From NCBI GenBank assembly GCA_001897835.1, contig MKUN01000027.1, positions 1-64,000 of the forward strand: a stretch of DNA of 64,000 bases. The letters run 5' to 3'. The DNA comes from Bacteroidetes bacterium 46-16 (lineage in GTDB: Bacteria > Bacteroidota > Bacteroidia > Chitinophagales > Chitinophagaceae). The position numbers and the translations under genes were made by a program. Numbering within the stretch: the first letter of the stretch is position 1; each line of letters begins with the position of its first letter. The notes below the pieces were generated by a model that saw only the letters and a list, made by a program, of their open reading frames with translations, was not told the origin of the DNA and did no database searches. This document shows positions 8,248 to 16,805 of the stretch, piece after piece.

Positions 8248-9897
8248 TTGAACACGGAAAAAATAATACGGGCACCACGCGGTAACCAGCTCAATTGCAA
8301 GAACTGGGTAACTGAGGCTGCATACCGCATGATACAGAACAACCTGGACCCTGAAGTGGCCGAGCGCCCGCAGGACCTGGTAGTATATGGTGGTATCGGC
8401 AAGGCTGCCCGCGACTGGAAGAGCTTTGATAAGATACTGGAATGCCTGAAGGAGCTTGAAGAAGACCAGACCCTGATGGTACAATCGGGGAAGCCTGTGG
8501 GCGTACTGCGTTCGCATAAAAACGCACCCCGTGTTTTGATCGCTAATTCCAACCTGGTAGGTAAGTGGGCCACATGGGAACACTTTCGCGAGCTGGAAGC
8601 CAAAGGACTAATGATGTATGGCCAGATGACCGCCGGTAGCTGGATATATATCGGCTCGCAGGGTATCGTGCAAGGCACATATGAAACGTACCTCTCACTG
8701 GCCAGCCAGCATTATAAGGGCACGCTAAAAGGCACCCTGAATGTTACGGCCGGCCTGGGCGGGATGGGCGGAGCTCAGCCACTGGCCATTACCATGAACG
8801 AAGGCGTATGCCTTGCTGCAGAGATGGAAGAATGGCGTATCAAAAAACGTATTGAAACCCGCTACCTTGATAAATGGACCGCTGATATCGATGAGGCCAT
8901 CGACTGGTCGCTTGATGCAAAGAAGAATAACGAAGCTATATCCATAGGCGTATGCTGCAACGCAGTGGACCTGCTGCAGCGCCTTATAGACCGCAATATC
9001 ACACCCGATACGCTCACCGACCAGACGTCGGCCCACGATGAACTGATCGGCTACTTTCCCGAAGGCCTGAGCGTAGCGGAAGCAAATATGCTCCGCAGCA
9101 AGAACCCGGATGAATACATAAGCCGCTCGCTCGATACTATGGCTAAGCATGTAAGGCAAATGCTGGAATTGCAAAAGCGCGGGGCGATCACCTTTGACTA
9201 TGGCAACAACCTGCGCGGGCAGGCCCATGATAAACGCGGAGTGATAAATGCATTCGATTTTCCGGGCTTCGTGCCTGCTTATATACGCCCGCTCTTTTGC
9301 GAGGGCAAAGGCCCCTTCCGCTGGGTGGCACTGAGCGGCGATCCTGAAGATATTTATACTACCGATAAAGCACTCATGGAACTCTTCCCCGAGAACGGGG
9401 GGCTGCATCGCTGGCTGCATATGGCCCGCGAGCGCATTGCCTTCCAGGGCCTGCCTGCACGTATCTGCTGGCTGGGCATGGGTGAGCGTGAAAAAGCCGG
9501 GCTGCTCTTTAATGAACTGGTAAAGAGCGGGAAGGTCAAAGCCCCCATTGTTATCGGGCGCGATCACCTGGATACCGGCTCTGTAGCATCACCCAACCGT
9601 GAAACGGAAGCCATGAAAGACGGGAGTGATGCAGTGGCCGACTGGCCTATACTTAATGCGCTGATTAATACCGCAGGTGGCGCCAGCTGGGTATCATTCC
9701 ACCATGGTGGTGGCGTGGGCATGGGCTACTCGCTGCATGCAGGTATGGTGATCGTGGCCGATGGCACCGATGATGCTGCGGCACGCCTCAGCCGTGTGCT
9801 GTATAATGATCCCGCAATGGGTGTTATTCGCCATGCCGACGCCGGTTATGAAGATGCCAAACAGACTGCCGACAAATTCGGCCTGAACATCTGGTAA
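8248..9897 (+). CDS. hutU: Urocanate hydratase
   Basis: A 549-residue enzyme of histidine degradation that hydrates urocanate to 4-imidazolone-5-propionate with tightly bound NAD. Recognisable segments are [20 protein letters not shown], the NAD-binding [30 protein letters not shown], and the C-terminal [20 protein letters not shown]. The start is TTG at 8248: an in-frame stop (TAG, 8242) lies just before it, and no ATG precedes the conserved RAPRGNQ motif. The other hut genes (hutH, hutI, hutG) are not in the window. Confidence 0.95.
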   Translation: MNTEKIIRAPRGNQLNCKNWVTEAAYRMIQNNLDPEVAERPQDLVVYGGIGKAARDWKSFDKILECLKELEEDQTLMVQSGKPVGVLRSHKNAPRVLIANSNLVGKWATWEHFRELEAKGLMMYGQMTAGSWIYIGSQGIVQGTYETYLSLASQHYKGTLKGTLNVTAGLGGMGGAQPLAITMNEGVCLAAEMEEWRIKKRIETRYLDKWTADIDEAIDWSLDAKKNNEAISIGVCCNAVDLLQRLIDRNITPDTLTDQTSAHDELIGYFPEGLSVAEANMLRSKNPDEYISRSLDTMAKHVRQMLELQKRGAITFDYGNNLRGQAHDKRGVINAFDFPGFVPAYIRPLFCEGKGPFRWVALSGDPEDIYTTDKALMELFPENGGLHRWLHMARERIAFQGLPARICWLGMGEREKAGLLFNELVKSGKVKAPIVIGRDHLDTGSVASPNRETEAMKDGSDAVADWPILNALINTAGGASWVSFHHGGGVGMGYSLHAGMVIVADGTDDAAARLSRVLYNDPAMGVIRHADAGYEDAKQTADKFGLNIW

Positions 9898-9986
9898 ACT
9901 AAATTTGACCATAAAGACGCGAAGGCAATAAGTACATAGTAATTGAATGTACTTTTAGCGTTTGACTTCTTACTTTTGATTTGCAC

Positions 9987-10466
9987 ATGAGCTACCGTAT
10001 CGGACAAGGCATCGATTTCCATCAATTGGCTGAGGGCCGCGAGCTATGGCTAGGCGGCATATTGGTGCCTCACAGCAAAGGGGCTGTTGGCCACTCGGAT
10101 GCCGATGTGTTGCTGCATGCCATATGTGATGCGATGCTGGGCGCCTTGTGCCTTGGCGATATCGGTAAGCATTTCCCGGATACCGATGCTTCCCTGGAAG
10201 GTATAGACAGTAAGATCATCCTGCACCGCTGCTATGAACTGGTGCAGCAGCAGGGTTATAAAATTGTGAATATCGACAGCACTCTTCTCCTGCAGGCGCC
10301 CAAAATATTACCTTTCGTGCCGCAAATGCAGGAAGCGATAGCAGGCGTATTGGGGATACCGGTAAGCGACATCTCTATCAAAGCTACGACAACAGAACGC
10401 CTGAGTTTCATAGGCAGGGAAGAAGGTGTGGTAGCTACTGCAAATGTTTTATTACAACAAGTATGA
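9987..10466 (+). CDS. ispF: 2-C-methyl-D-erythritol 2,4-cyclodiphosphate synthase
   Basis: A 159-residue enzyme of the non-mevalonate isoprenoid pathway; it cyclises CDP-methylerythritol 2-phosphate and releases CMP. Motifs: GQGIDFHQL with the zinc D/H pair, HSDADVLLHAICDAMLGA, IGKHFPDTDAS, and the C-terminal ATTTERLSFIGREEG. I use the ATG at 9987; an upstream TTG (9981) would add two residues. A TACTTTTG at 9971-9978 could be its -7 element. Its stop overlaps the next gene by four bases (ATGA), so they are probably co-transcribed. Confidence 0.95.
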   Translation: MSYRIGQGIDFHQLAEGRELWLGGILVPHSKGAVGHSDADVLLHAICDAMLGALCLGDIGKHFPDTDASLEGIDSKIILHRCYELVQQQGYKIVNIDSTLLLQAPKILPFVPQMQEAIAGVLGIPVSDISIKATTTERLSFIGREEGVVATANVLLQQV

Positions 10467-10813
10467 TACGCACTTGTGTTATTATATTTATTAGCCTGTT
10501 ATTGTTAAGTTTTCGTCCCAGCTATGAGACAACTGTCTATGGCCATCTCATTTCAAGGTCGCATAAAAAAAATATAAGTCGGAAGTACGTTTTTGTCCGA
10601 TATTATGATCAAATATTAGCTTCCGCAACTACAAATGCAGATGGTAGATTTCGTATGAGCTTCAATATTGGCTCGGGGATTGATTCGCCCATCCGATTTT
10701 ATTACTTGCATAATACCGATACTGTTTTTTTGCGTGCAGTATATACTTTTAAAAAAAGTGAATATAGACAAGGGGAGGATCAGGCATTTAATCTAAGCTT
10801 TTACATTCCCTAA
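10463..10813 (+). CDS. Small secreted protein, paralogue of the next gene
   Basis: A 116-residue protein with a signal peptide (about 1-19). The mature part is beta-rich with the pattern G-H-L, NADGRFRMSF, then PIRFYYLHNTDTVFLR, ending in LSFYIP. The next gene has the same order: GHL, DEDGNFSID, PISIYYVNEKSDTILL, ending LTFYIK. The DGxF turn recalls carboxypeptidase-regulatory/prealbumin-like domains. It overlaps ispF by ATGA. Function unknown. Confidence 0.6.
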   Translation: MIRTCVIIFISLLLLSFRPSYETTVYGHLISRSHKKNISRKYVFVRYYDQILASATTNADGRFRMSFNIGSGIDSPIRFYYLHNTDTVFLRAVYTFKKSEYRQGEDQAFNLSFYIP

Positions 10814-10843
10814 ATTATCCTATTATTGCAATAATAATCCCGT

Positions 10844-11188
10844 ATGAAACCAATACGAATTACTATCATCTTTTTTTCCTTCTTCCTGCTCTGTAGCTTC
10901 TCTGCCGATCCCGATACTATTTCGTTAACGGGCCATTTGAAGACAAAAGCAAAGAAAGATGCCCCCACGCCGGATGGCATTTATATCTGCGCTAAAGAAG
11001 GTGAAAATCTTGCTGGTGAAACAGAAACAGATGAAGATGGCAACTTCTCCATTGATATAGAACGCCAGGATGGCGGCAAAACGCCCATCTCGATATACTA
11101 TGTCAATGAAAAATCAGATACCATCTTGCTAAAAAAAGTTGCTCACTTCAGCAGTGATAGTCCTGAACTTACTTTTTATATAAAATAG
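10844..11188 (+). CDS. Small secreted protein, paralogue of the previous gene
   Basis: A 114-residue protein with signal peptide (about 1-20, ending near CSFSA). It shares motif order and C-terminal ending with the gene 30 bases upstream, so the two are probably a tandem duplication. A short carboxypeptidase-regulatory-like beta sandwich is the best structural guess, from TDEDGNFSIDI. No function can be assigned. Confidence 0.6.
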   Translation: MKPIRITIIFFSFFLLCSFSADPDTISLTGHLKTKAKKDAPTPDGIYICAKEGENLAGETETDEDGNFSIDIERQDGGKTPISIYYVNEKSDTILLKKVAHFSSDSPELTFYIK

Positions 11189-11192
11189 CAAT

Positions 11193-11218
11193 GCTACCCT
11201 GCCTTACAACAGGATAGC
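11193..11218. terminator. Weak hairpin between convergent genes
   Basis: GCTACCCTG pairs with CAGGATAGC with one mismatch and an 8-base loop, between the secreted-protein gene and the YtxH gene. There is no strong T-run, so termination is a guess from position. Confidence 0.35.
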
Positions 11219-11241
11219 TTGCGTTTGGCTGCTCATTTTTC

Positions 11242-11541
11242 TTAGGCTATTCCGTTATTCACATGCCCCCGCACACTACGTGCTGCATCTACGCTCTCGT
11301 CCAGTATCGTTAATATCCTGTGTCTTACGTCTTCGCTTAGTCCGTCTATCTCTTGTTCCAATGTCTTGCGCAGATCAGCCAGTTCCTTGTTCGTCTTGCC
11401 GGCGATCTTGTATAGTTTCTTCTTCCACTTTTCTGCATTGTCTGCAATGTCATCGCGCAGTTCGGTACCCTTTTCGGGAGCTACGAGTAAGCCCACTAAT
11501 AAACCTATGGCTGCACCGGTGAGAAATCCTGATTTGCTCAT
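11242..11541 (-). CDS. YtxH domain-containing protein
   Basis: The start is set at 11541 (MSKSGFLTGAAIGLLVG); a longer frame would run into the upstream lipoprotein gene. The 99-residue product has the YtxH signature: an N-terminal Gly-rich helix, APEKGTELRDDI, then a charged amphipathic helix KWKKKLYKIAGKTNKELADL. Such proteins are small membrane-anchored, often stress- or envelope-associated; the biochemical role is unknown. It lies 25 bases after the small lipoprotein gene, probably as one operon. Confidence 0.75.
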   Translation of the reverse strand: MSKSGFLTGAAIGLLVGLLVAPEKGTELRDDIADNAEKWKKKLYKIAGKTNKELADLRKTLEQEIDGLSEDVRHRILTILDESVDAARSVRGHVNNGIA

Positions 11542-11566
11542 AATATTTGTTTTTATGTTGAGTTGT

Positions 11567-11734
11567 TTATTTTCCACCAAACATTTTGCCCAGCAGTACT
11601 ACGGCCAGTACTATTATACCTACAACCATAAGCACACCTACCCACACCCCTGCTTTGAAAATATCGCCTACGAGCTTGCAACTGCTCAGCGATGCGATGA
11701 TTAGAAGTAAACCTGCTATTGATATCTTTTTCAT
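11567..11734 (-). CDS. Small lipoprotein with C-terminal membrane helix (55 residues)
   Basis: Translated by hand on the minus strand. ATG at 11734 gives MKKISIAGLLLIIASLSSC, a textbook lipoprotein signal with cysteine 19, then KLVGDIFKAGVWVG and a hydrophobic helix (LMVVGIIVLAVVLLG) ending KMFGGK. The frame closes with TAA at 11567-11569. The same layout (LVGDIFKAGVWVG plus one helix) is familiar from short Bacteroidota membrane proteins of unknown role. It precedes the YtxH gene and fixes that gene's start. Confidence 0.7.
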   Translation of the reverse strand: MKKISIAGLLLIIASLSSCKLVGDIFKAGVWVGVLMVVGIIVLAVVLLGKMFGGK

Positions 11735-11893
11735 GTTACCGGCGTTTAAGGGCCTGCTTACTAAATATTAAAACCATGCCAAGGTTATATGAACTCATTA
11801 TTAAGCTTATTGCGCTTTGTTATAAATACTTGTAAATTGTTTATCGTTACATCGCATTGTTCAATTTTATCTGTTCACTGTTAACTATTTTAT

Positions 11894-12640
11894 ATGGACC
11901 AGGACAAAAAATACACGGCATTAGTAACAGGAAGTACCGGTGGCCTTGGCACGGATATGTGTAAGCGCCTTGCCGATGATGGCTTTCATGTGGTGGCCAG
12001 CTACAACAATGCGGAAAAGGCAGCCCGCTGGAAGGAAGAAATGAAAAAGCAGGGCTACGATTTTGACATGTACCAGGCCGACGTGAGCGATTATGAATCG
12101 GTGCGCAAAATGGTAGCGCAGGCCGAAAGCGATATAGGGCCTATAGATGTGCTGGTGAACAATGCAGGCATCACGCGCGATGGCCAGTTTCGCAAAATGA
12201 CCCCTGAACACTGGGATGACGTGTTAAAGACCAACCTGTATAGCGTATTCAACTGCTGTCGCAATGTGATCAACCAAATGATAGACCGGGGCTACGGCAG
12301 GATCATCAATATCTCCTCGGTCAATGGCCAACGCGGACAGTTCGGGCAGGCCAATTATTCGGCTGCCAAAGCCGGTATGCATGGCTTTACCAAGACACTG
12401 GCAATGGAAGTGGCCCGTAAAGGCATCACGGTCAATACTATTTCTCCCGGTTATATCGCTACCGACATGGTAATGGCCGTGCCTGAGGAAATACGCAACA
12501 AGATTGTAGCTGAGATACCGATTGGGCGGCTGGGCGGCACCGAGGAGATTGCACACCTTGTGTCGTTTCTAGCCTCAAAAGAGGCCAGCTTCATTACCGG
12601 GGCCAACTATGCCATCAATGGCGGGCAGCATGTGTATTGA
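11894..12640 (+). CDS. phbB: Acetoacetyl-CoA reductase (PhbB-type short-chain dehydrogenase)
   Basis: A 248-residue classical SDR. The cofactor loop is TGSTGGLG, NNAG is present (LVNNAGITRDGQF), the catalytic Ser lies in INISSVNGQRGQFGQ and Tyr/Lys in NYSAAKAGMHGF. The QFGQANYSAAKAGMHGFTK block favours PhbB over FabG. PhbB reduces acetoacetyl-CoA with NADPH to (R)-3-hydroxybutyryl-CoA for polyhydroxybutyrate. No phaA or phaC is adjacent, so a 3-oxoacyl-ACP reductase role stays possible. Confidence 0.82.
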   Translation: MDQDKKYTALVTGSTGGLGTDMCKRLADDGFHVVASYNNAEKAARWKEEMKKQGYDFDMYQADVSDYESVRKMVAQAESDIGPIDVLVNNAGITRDGQFRKMTPEHWDDVLKTNLYSVFNCCRNVINQMIDRGYGRIINISSVNGQRGQFGQANYSAAKAGMHGFTKTLAMEVARKGITVNTISPGYIATDMVMAVPEEIRNKIVAEIPIGRLGGTEEIAHLVSFLASKEASFITGANYAINGGQHVY

Positions 12641-12720
12641 TAAAGATGGGGACCCAATCATAAGATCAGGGGCGCATTTCATGATTTAGAATATGCCGCA
12701 GTTTCAGCTAATTTAGTGTC

Positions 12721-14022
12721 ATGATCTTTACGAAAAGTAAGCTCCTTATACTTTTCTTCGGTTTTGTATCTGTGTATATCATTTTCAATCTCGACAAGTG
12801 GGAACGAAAAAGAGTATTACAGTGGGATATAGCGGGGTACTACCTATACCTTCCCGCTACCTTCATCTATGGAGATACCAGGCAACTCTCCTGGTACCCT
12901 GCTATCGATAGCGCCTATAACCTGTCGGAGGATTATGGCATATACGCTGTGAATGAAGTGCCCGGAACGGGAAACAAGGTGGGTAAATATCCTATAGGTA
13001 CGGCTATATTCGAACTGCCCTTTTTCCTGGGTGCACATACTTTCACTTGCTTATCGCATGGCTACCCTCCCGATGGCTATAGTCCACCTTATGCATTGGC
13101 AATATGTCTTGCTACAGTATTTTGGGTGCTCTGCGGTTTATTCATCCTGCGCAAGGTTCTTTTGACTTACTATAGTGAAGAGGTAGTATTTGTTACAATA
13201 CTGTTGATTGCTTTCGGGACTAATTTGTATAACTATACGGCCTTCGACTGGGGCATGAGCCATTCCTTCTCTTTTTTTCTTTTTTCTGCCTTCCTGTACT
13301 GTACCCGGCGTTGGTATCTGTCCGGGCAAAAGAAATACCTGCTTTTACTGGGTGCGTTGCTGGGTTGGATCGTTATTACCCGCCCAACCAATATTATTAT
13401 TGTTTTGCTTCCGCTTCTTTGGCCATACGGTGCTATAAAGGTGAAACTGGCTTTTATTAAACAGCATTTTGCAGCACTGATCCTATCCTTCGTCTTATTC
13501 CTTATGATCATTTCAATACAACTGGCCTATTGGAAATATGCAACTGGTCATTGGTACTATGATTCTTATCCTGGTGAGGGTTTTAATTTTCTGCAGCCCC
13601 GGATATGGAAGGGCTTATTCAGCTACCGTAAAGGCTGGTTCATATATACGCCGCTCGCATTACTTGTCATACCGGGCTTTATTCTCCTGTACAGGCGCAG
13701 GCCAACCCTTCTTTTACCATTGTTGAGTTTTTTTGTAATTAACCTTTACATAGTTTTCAGCTGGCACCAGTGGTATTACGGGGGCAGCTTTAGTGCCCGT
13801 GCTTTATTGGAAAGCATTGCGATATTTAGTATGCCGATTGCGGCCTGTTCCGAATGGTTAATGTTATTACATGCAAAAAAGGTACGTAAATGGATACTGG
13901 CCCTAATGCTCTTCCTAGTAGCGCTCAATATATTCCAAACGTACCAGTTCTCACATGGCGTAATAAAGGCTGATGGTATGACCCGGGAACATTACTGGCA
14001 GCATTTTTTCGATATTGAATAA
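12721..14022 (+). CDS. Polytopic membrane protein, possible GT-C-like glycosyltransferase
   Basis: A 433-residue protein with about ten membrane helices and an aromatic-rich composition. The first outside loop after helix 1 holds WERKRVLQWDIAGYYLYLPA; other loops have FDWGMSHSFSFF, ITRPTNII and HQWYYGGSFSARALLE. A short acidic/aromatic first loop followed by many helices is the layout of GT-C transferases that use polyprenyl-phosphate sugars, but no diagnostic DxD is seen, so the assignment is tentative. It is not in a polysaccharide cluster. Confidence 0.55.
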   Translation: MIFTKSKLLILFFGFVSVYIIFNLDKWERKRVLQWDIAGYYLYLPATFIYGDTRQLSWYPAIDSAYNLSEDYGIYAVNEVPGTGNKVGKYPIGTAIFELPFFLGAHTFTCLSHGYPPDGYSPPYALAICLATVFWVLCGLFILRKVLLTYYSEEVVFVTILLIAFGTNLYNYTAFDWGMSHSFSFFLFSAFLYCTRRWYLSGQKKYLLLLGALLGWIVITRPTNIIIVLLPLLWPYGAIKVKLAFIKQHFAALILSFVLFLMIISIQLAYWKYATGHWYYDSYPGEGFNFLQPRIWKGLFSYRKGWFIYTPLALLVIPGFILLYRRRPTLLLPLLSFFVINLYIVFSWHQWYYGGSFSARALLESIAIFSMPIAACSEWLMLLHAKKVRKWILALMLFLVALNIFQTYQFSHGVIKADGMTREHYWQHFFDIE

Positions 14023-14040
14023 CCCATCATTCCCCTTACG

Positions 14041-14799
14041 TTATTCCACCTGGAAACGCTTCTTCATAAATTCCTGTGCATAGCGGTCCGCTTCCACGGT
14101 CACCATTTCGGTATGCTGGGGATTAATCGGATTGGCAAATCCCGGATCGGCATCAAAGCCATGCATTTCAAATTTATTCCCGGCATTTTCTACTTTCCTT
14201 CCAAATTCCTCCACGAAGAATTTTTGTATGTATTTATCGCGCGATGCCCATAAGTAGATCACATCGCATTTCAGGGGGCGTATATCTTTATCTTCTTTTT
14301 CCGGCGGGGCATAATACATCACACAGCCTATAGCTTGGTCTCCGGCCAGCGTGGCTGCTTTAAATGCCCATGCGCCGCCTACGCCCCAGCCCAGGGTAAT
14401 AATACGTTTGTCCTGCCCTATTTTACTTAGCAGGCCTTTTGTGAGGTTACCTACATGCTTTTCATTCATTTCCTCCCGGTATTTTTGGGCCATAGTGCGG
14501 TCTGTGGTCCACTTGCCGTCATACATATCTATTGCATATACATCTACATTCCCCAATATGGCCTGCCATTTTTGAGCTTCCTTCTTTACTTCATTGATCA
14601 GGCCCCAGGAGTCGTGAAAGATAATGAGCACATTACCCGTGGCTGAGTCGGAGGGTACATAATAAGCATTGCCTTTGGTTCCTTCAAGGGTTTCATATTG
14701 TACCATAGTGCTATGGTCCGCAGGTGGCTTCTGCTGACCGTAACTATTATATATACAGGTGAGGCTTATCGTGAAGACCGTAAAAAGTAGTTTTTTCAT
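14041..14799 (-). CDS. Secreted dienelactone hydrolase-like protein with lost catalytic residues (likely pseudoenzyme)
   Basis: A 252-residue protein with a signal peptide (about 1-21) and a dienelactone hydrolase alpha/beta fold: FHDSWGLINEVKKEAQKW, the nucleophile elbow LGWGVGGAWAF, the acid strand LWASRDKY (D188) and the final FANPINP block. Active relatives have a Cys or Ser nucleophile in the elbow (GWCxGG) and His in the ADHxFANP motif. Here the elbow residue is Gly139 (codon 14383-14385) and the His position is Pro219. Only the acid remains clear, so classical hydrolysis is unlikely; a binding role or a different chemistry is possible. The gene is intact with no frameshift. It is divergent from the DUF1800 gene. 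Confidence 0.8.
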   Translation of the reverse strand: MKKLLFTVFTISLTCIYNSYGQQKPPADHSTMVQYETLEGTKGNAYYVPSDSATGNVLIIFHDSWGLINEVKKEAQKWQAILGNVDVYAIDMYDGKWTTDRTMAQKYREEMNEKHVGNLTKGLLSKIGQDKRIITLGWGVGGAWAFKAATLAGDQAIGCVMYYAPPEKEDKDIRPLKCDVIYLWASRDKYIQKFFVEEFGRKVENAGNKFEMHGFDADPGFANPINPQHTEMVTVEADRYAQEFMKKRFQVE

Positions 14800-14912
14800 A
14801 AAGCTTGTTCTTTAATTCAGTCAAATAATATTAAAAACTATTCCAACAGCTTTATTCTATCATCCCCGATCGAATATCTCCCAGCCTGTTAAGGGCATTT
14901 TTCTCCCTTTGT

Positions 14913-14991
14913 TAACAAGCGCTTTACCACCCGCTAACAAACGCTTTGTGAATCAGTAACAACTTCTTAACTAATTGAATAACAAGCAGTT
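14913..14991 (+). promoter_or_regulatory. Phased array of four TAACAA direct repeats
   Basis: TAACAAGCGCTTT (14913), TAACAAACGCTTT (14935), TAACAACTTCTT (14957) and TAACAAGCAGTT (14980) start 22, 22 and 23 bases apart, about two helical turns each. The array ends 27 bases before a TAGCTTTG element and lies between divergent genes. This is the pattern of a cooperative activator or repressor site. Confidence 0.65.
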
Positions 14992-15017
14992 AACTCTATT
15001 TTAGCTTCCCTTGATAG

Positions 15018-15025
15018 TAGCTTTG
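15018..15025 (+). promoter_or_regulatory. Putative -7 promoter element of the DUF1800-DUF1501 operon (TAGCTTTG)
   Basis: A perfect TAnnTTTG, 42 bases before the ATG at 15068. No TTTG lies at -33; instead the end of the TAACAA array and a CAGTTAAC octamer are placed upstream, which would fit a regulator-dependent promoter. Confidence 0.5.
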
Positions 15026-15067
15026 TATGGCAAAAGAAATTATAAAAATCGCCAAAAATAAAAGATC

Positions 15068-16789
15068 ATGGGACACACAAATCGCCGTCAATTTTTTCAG
15101 CAGGTAACAGGAGGCAGTTCTGTAGCAGATACTAAAGCTTATAGCATAGCTGAGGACAAAATATTTCAGAAATATGCCAATAAAGAGCTTCCACACGGCT
15201 ACGCCAAAGCAACTGCAAGCCTTAACCCATACTCGGGGCCATGGACCGAAACACAGGTAATGCACCTGCTGCGCCGCACTACTTTTGGTGTAAAAGCCCA
15301 GGATGTTGCCACACTCAAAGGCATGACCCTAGACCAGGCGGTTTACTATCTCATAAATAATACAAACCCCAACCCTGCCCCTCCGCTTAATTATTACCAG
15401 GATACATACGCCGATCCTACCGGCGTACCGATGGGCCAAACATGGGTAAATGCCCCTTATGGTGATGGCAGCGTTAACTCTTTAAGGCGTGCCTCGCTCA
15501 AAGCGTGGTGGATAGGCCTTATGTTAAATGAAGGCATCAGCATACAGGAAAAAATGAATTTTTTCTGGCATAACCATTTCGCTACACAAACCAACGTGAT
15601 AGGCGATGCGCGCATGTGCTATAATTATCATGCTATGCTCCGTGCCAATAGCCTGGGCAACTTTAAAACAATGGTAAAGCTGGTTACCAAAGACCCGGCA
15701 ATGCTGCAATACCTGAATGGCTACCTGAATAACAAGAACGCTCCCGATGAGAACTATGGCCGCGAATTGCAGGAACTGTTCACCGTGAGCAAATACAATA
15801 ATCCCAACTATACCGAAGATGATATCAAAGCCGCTGCAAAAGTGCTTACCGGCTGGAAAATAAACACCAGCACCCTCACCAGCTATTTCGACCCCTCACT
15901 GCATGATACCAGCAACAAGCAATTCTCTTCTTTCTATGGCAATGCTGTTATCGCCGGGCAGAGTGGTATGGCGGGTGCCAATGAAACAGACCAGTTGATC
16001 GATATGCTGCTGGCTAAATTCGAGACCGCAAAATATATCTGTTCTAAGCTGTACCGCTTTTTCGTTTATTACAATATAGATGCTAATATCGACGCTACTG
16101 TGATCACCCCGCTGGCACAGATACTGGTAGATAATAACTTCGAGATCAAGCCCGTGCTTACTGCTTTATTTAAGAGCGCGCACTTCTATGATGTTAATAA
16201 TATGGGCTGCTATGTACGCACACCCCTCGAATATATATTAGGCACTTTCCGCACGTTCGATATGCAGCTTCCTGCCAACTATACAGTAGCGGATACTTAT
16301 AATGCATGGAACTACCTGCGCAATTACAGTCTTAACATAGGCCTTGACCTTGGCGACCCGCCAAATGTTGCCGGCTGGCCTGCTTTTTACCAGACCCCCC
16401 AGTATTACGAACTGTGGATCAACTCGGCAACACTGCCCAACCGTATGCTCTTTACTGATAAGGCTGTTAACTCAGGTGTAGGCAACGGCCCTAACATGAA
16501 CATTAAAATAGATGTGTTAAATTTTACACAACAATGTACTAATGCTAGTGATCCTGATGCACTTATTGATTATGTTTGTTCATACCTTTTAGGTGTTGCC
16601 GCTTCGGCTACCGAGCATGCCAGCATAAAGAGCATCCTTTTATCTGCACAGCAAAACAATTCTTTCTGGACAGATGCATGGCATGACTATGTAAACAGCC
16701 CGAATGCAACCAATACTGCGATCGTAGAAACCAGGCTAAGGTCTATGTACACATACATTACGCGCCTTGCAGAACATCATTTATGCTGA
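15068..16789 (+). CDS. DUF1800 domain-containing protein
   Basis: A 573-residue protein matching the DUF1800 family: MHLLRRTTFGVKAQDV near the N-terminus, KMNFFWHNHFATQTNV, YGRELQELFTVSKYN, VLTGWKIN, and a C-terminal NVAGWPAFY. The N-terminus NRRQFFQQV recalls a Tat-type twin-arginine start, though a typical hydrophobic core is not obvious. DUF1800 genes are usually paired with DUF1501 genes, as here (16-base gap), and are thought to act outside the cytoplasm; their activity is unknown. Confidence 0.9.
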   Translation: MGHTNRRQFFQQVTGGSSVADTKAYSIAEDKIFQKYANKELPHGYAKATASLNPYSGPWTETQVMHLLRRTTFGVKAQDVATLKGMTLDQAVYYLINNTNPNPAPPLNYYQDTYADPTGVPMGQTWVNAPYGDGSVNSLRRASLKAWWIGLMLNEGISIQEKMNFFWHNHFATQTNVIGDARMCYNYHAMLRANSLGNFKTMVKLVTKDPAMLQYLNGYLNNKNAPDENYGRELQELFTVSKYNNPNYTEDDIKAAAKVLTGWKINTSTLTSYFDPSLHDTSNKQFSSFYGNAVIAGQSGMAGANETDQLIDMLLAKFETAKYICSKLYRFFVYYNIDANIDATVITPLAQILVDNNFEIKPVLTALFKSAHFYDVNNMGCYVRTPLEYILGTFRTFDMQLPANYTVADTYNAWNYLRNYSLNIGLDLGDPPNVAGWPAFYQTPQYYELWINSATLPNRMLFTDKAVNSGVGNGPNMNIKIDVLNFTQQCTNASDPDALIDYVCSYLLGVAASATEHASIKSILLSAQQNNSFWTDAWHDYVNSPNATNTAIVETRLRSMYTYITRLAEHHLC

Positions 16790-16805
16790 TCTAAATGCTA
16801 TAAAG

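Noticed and set aside
8221-8250. Repeated TTTTGACTTTT run as a tandem promoter
   Set aside because: Low-complexity A/T sequence; a similar run precedes ispF, but no -33/-7 pair with correct spacing can be placed.
8725-9567. 280-codon open frame on the minus strand
   Set aside because: Shadow of hutU with no recognisable motif.
14913-14991. Short CRISPR array
   Set aside because: Repeat units are only 12-13 bases with 9-10-base spacers and diverge at the 3' half; no cas gene is near. An operator array fits better.
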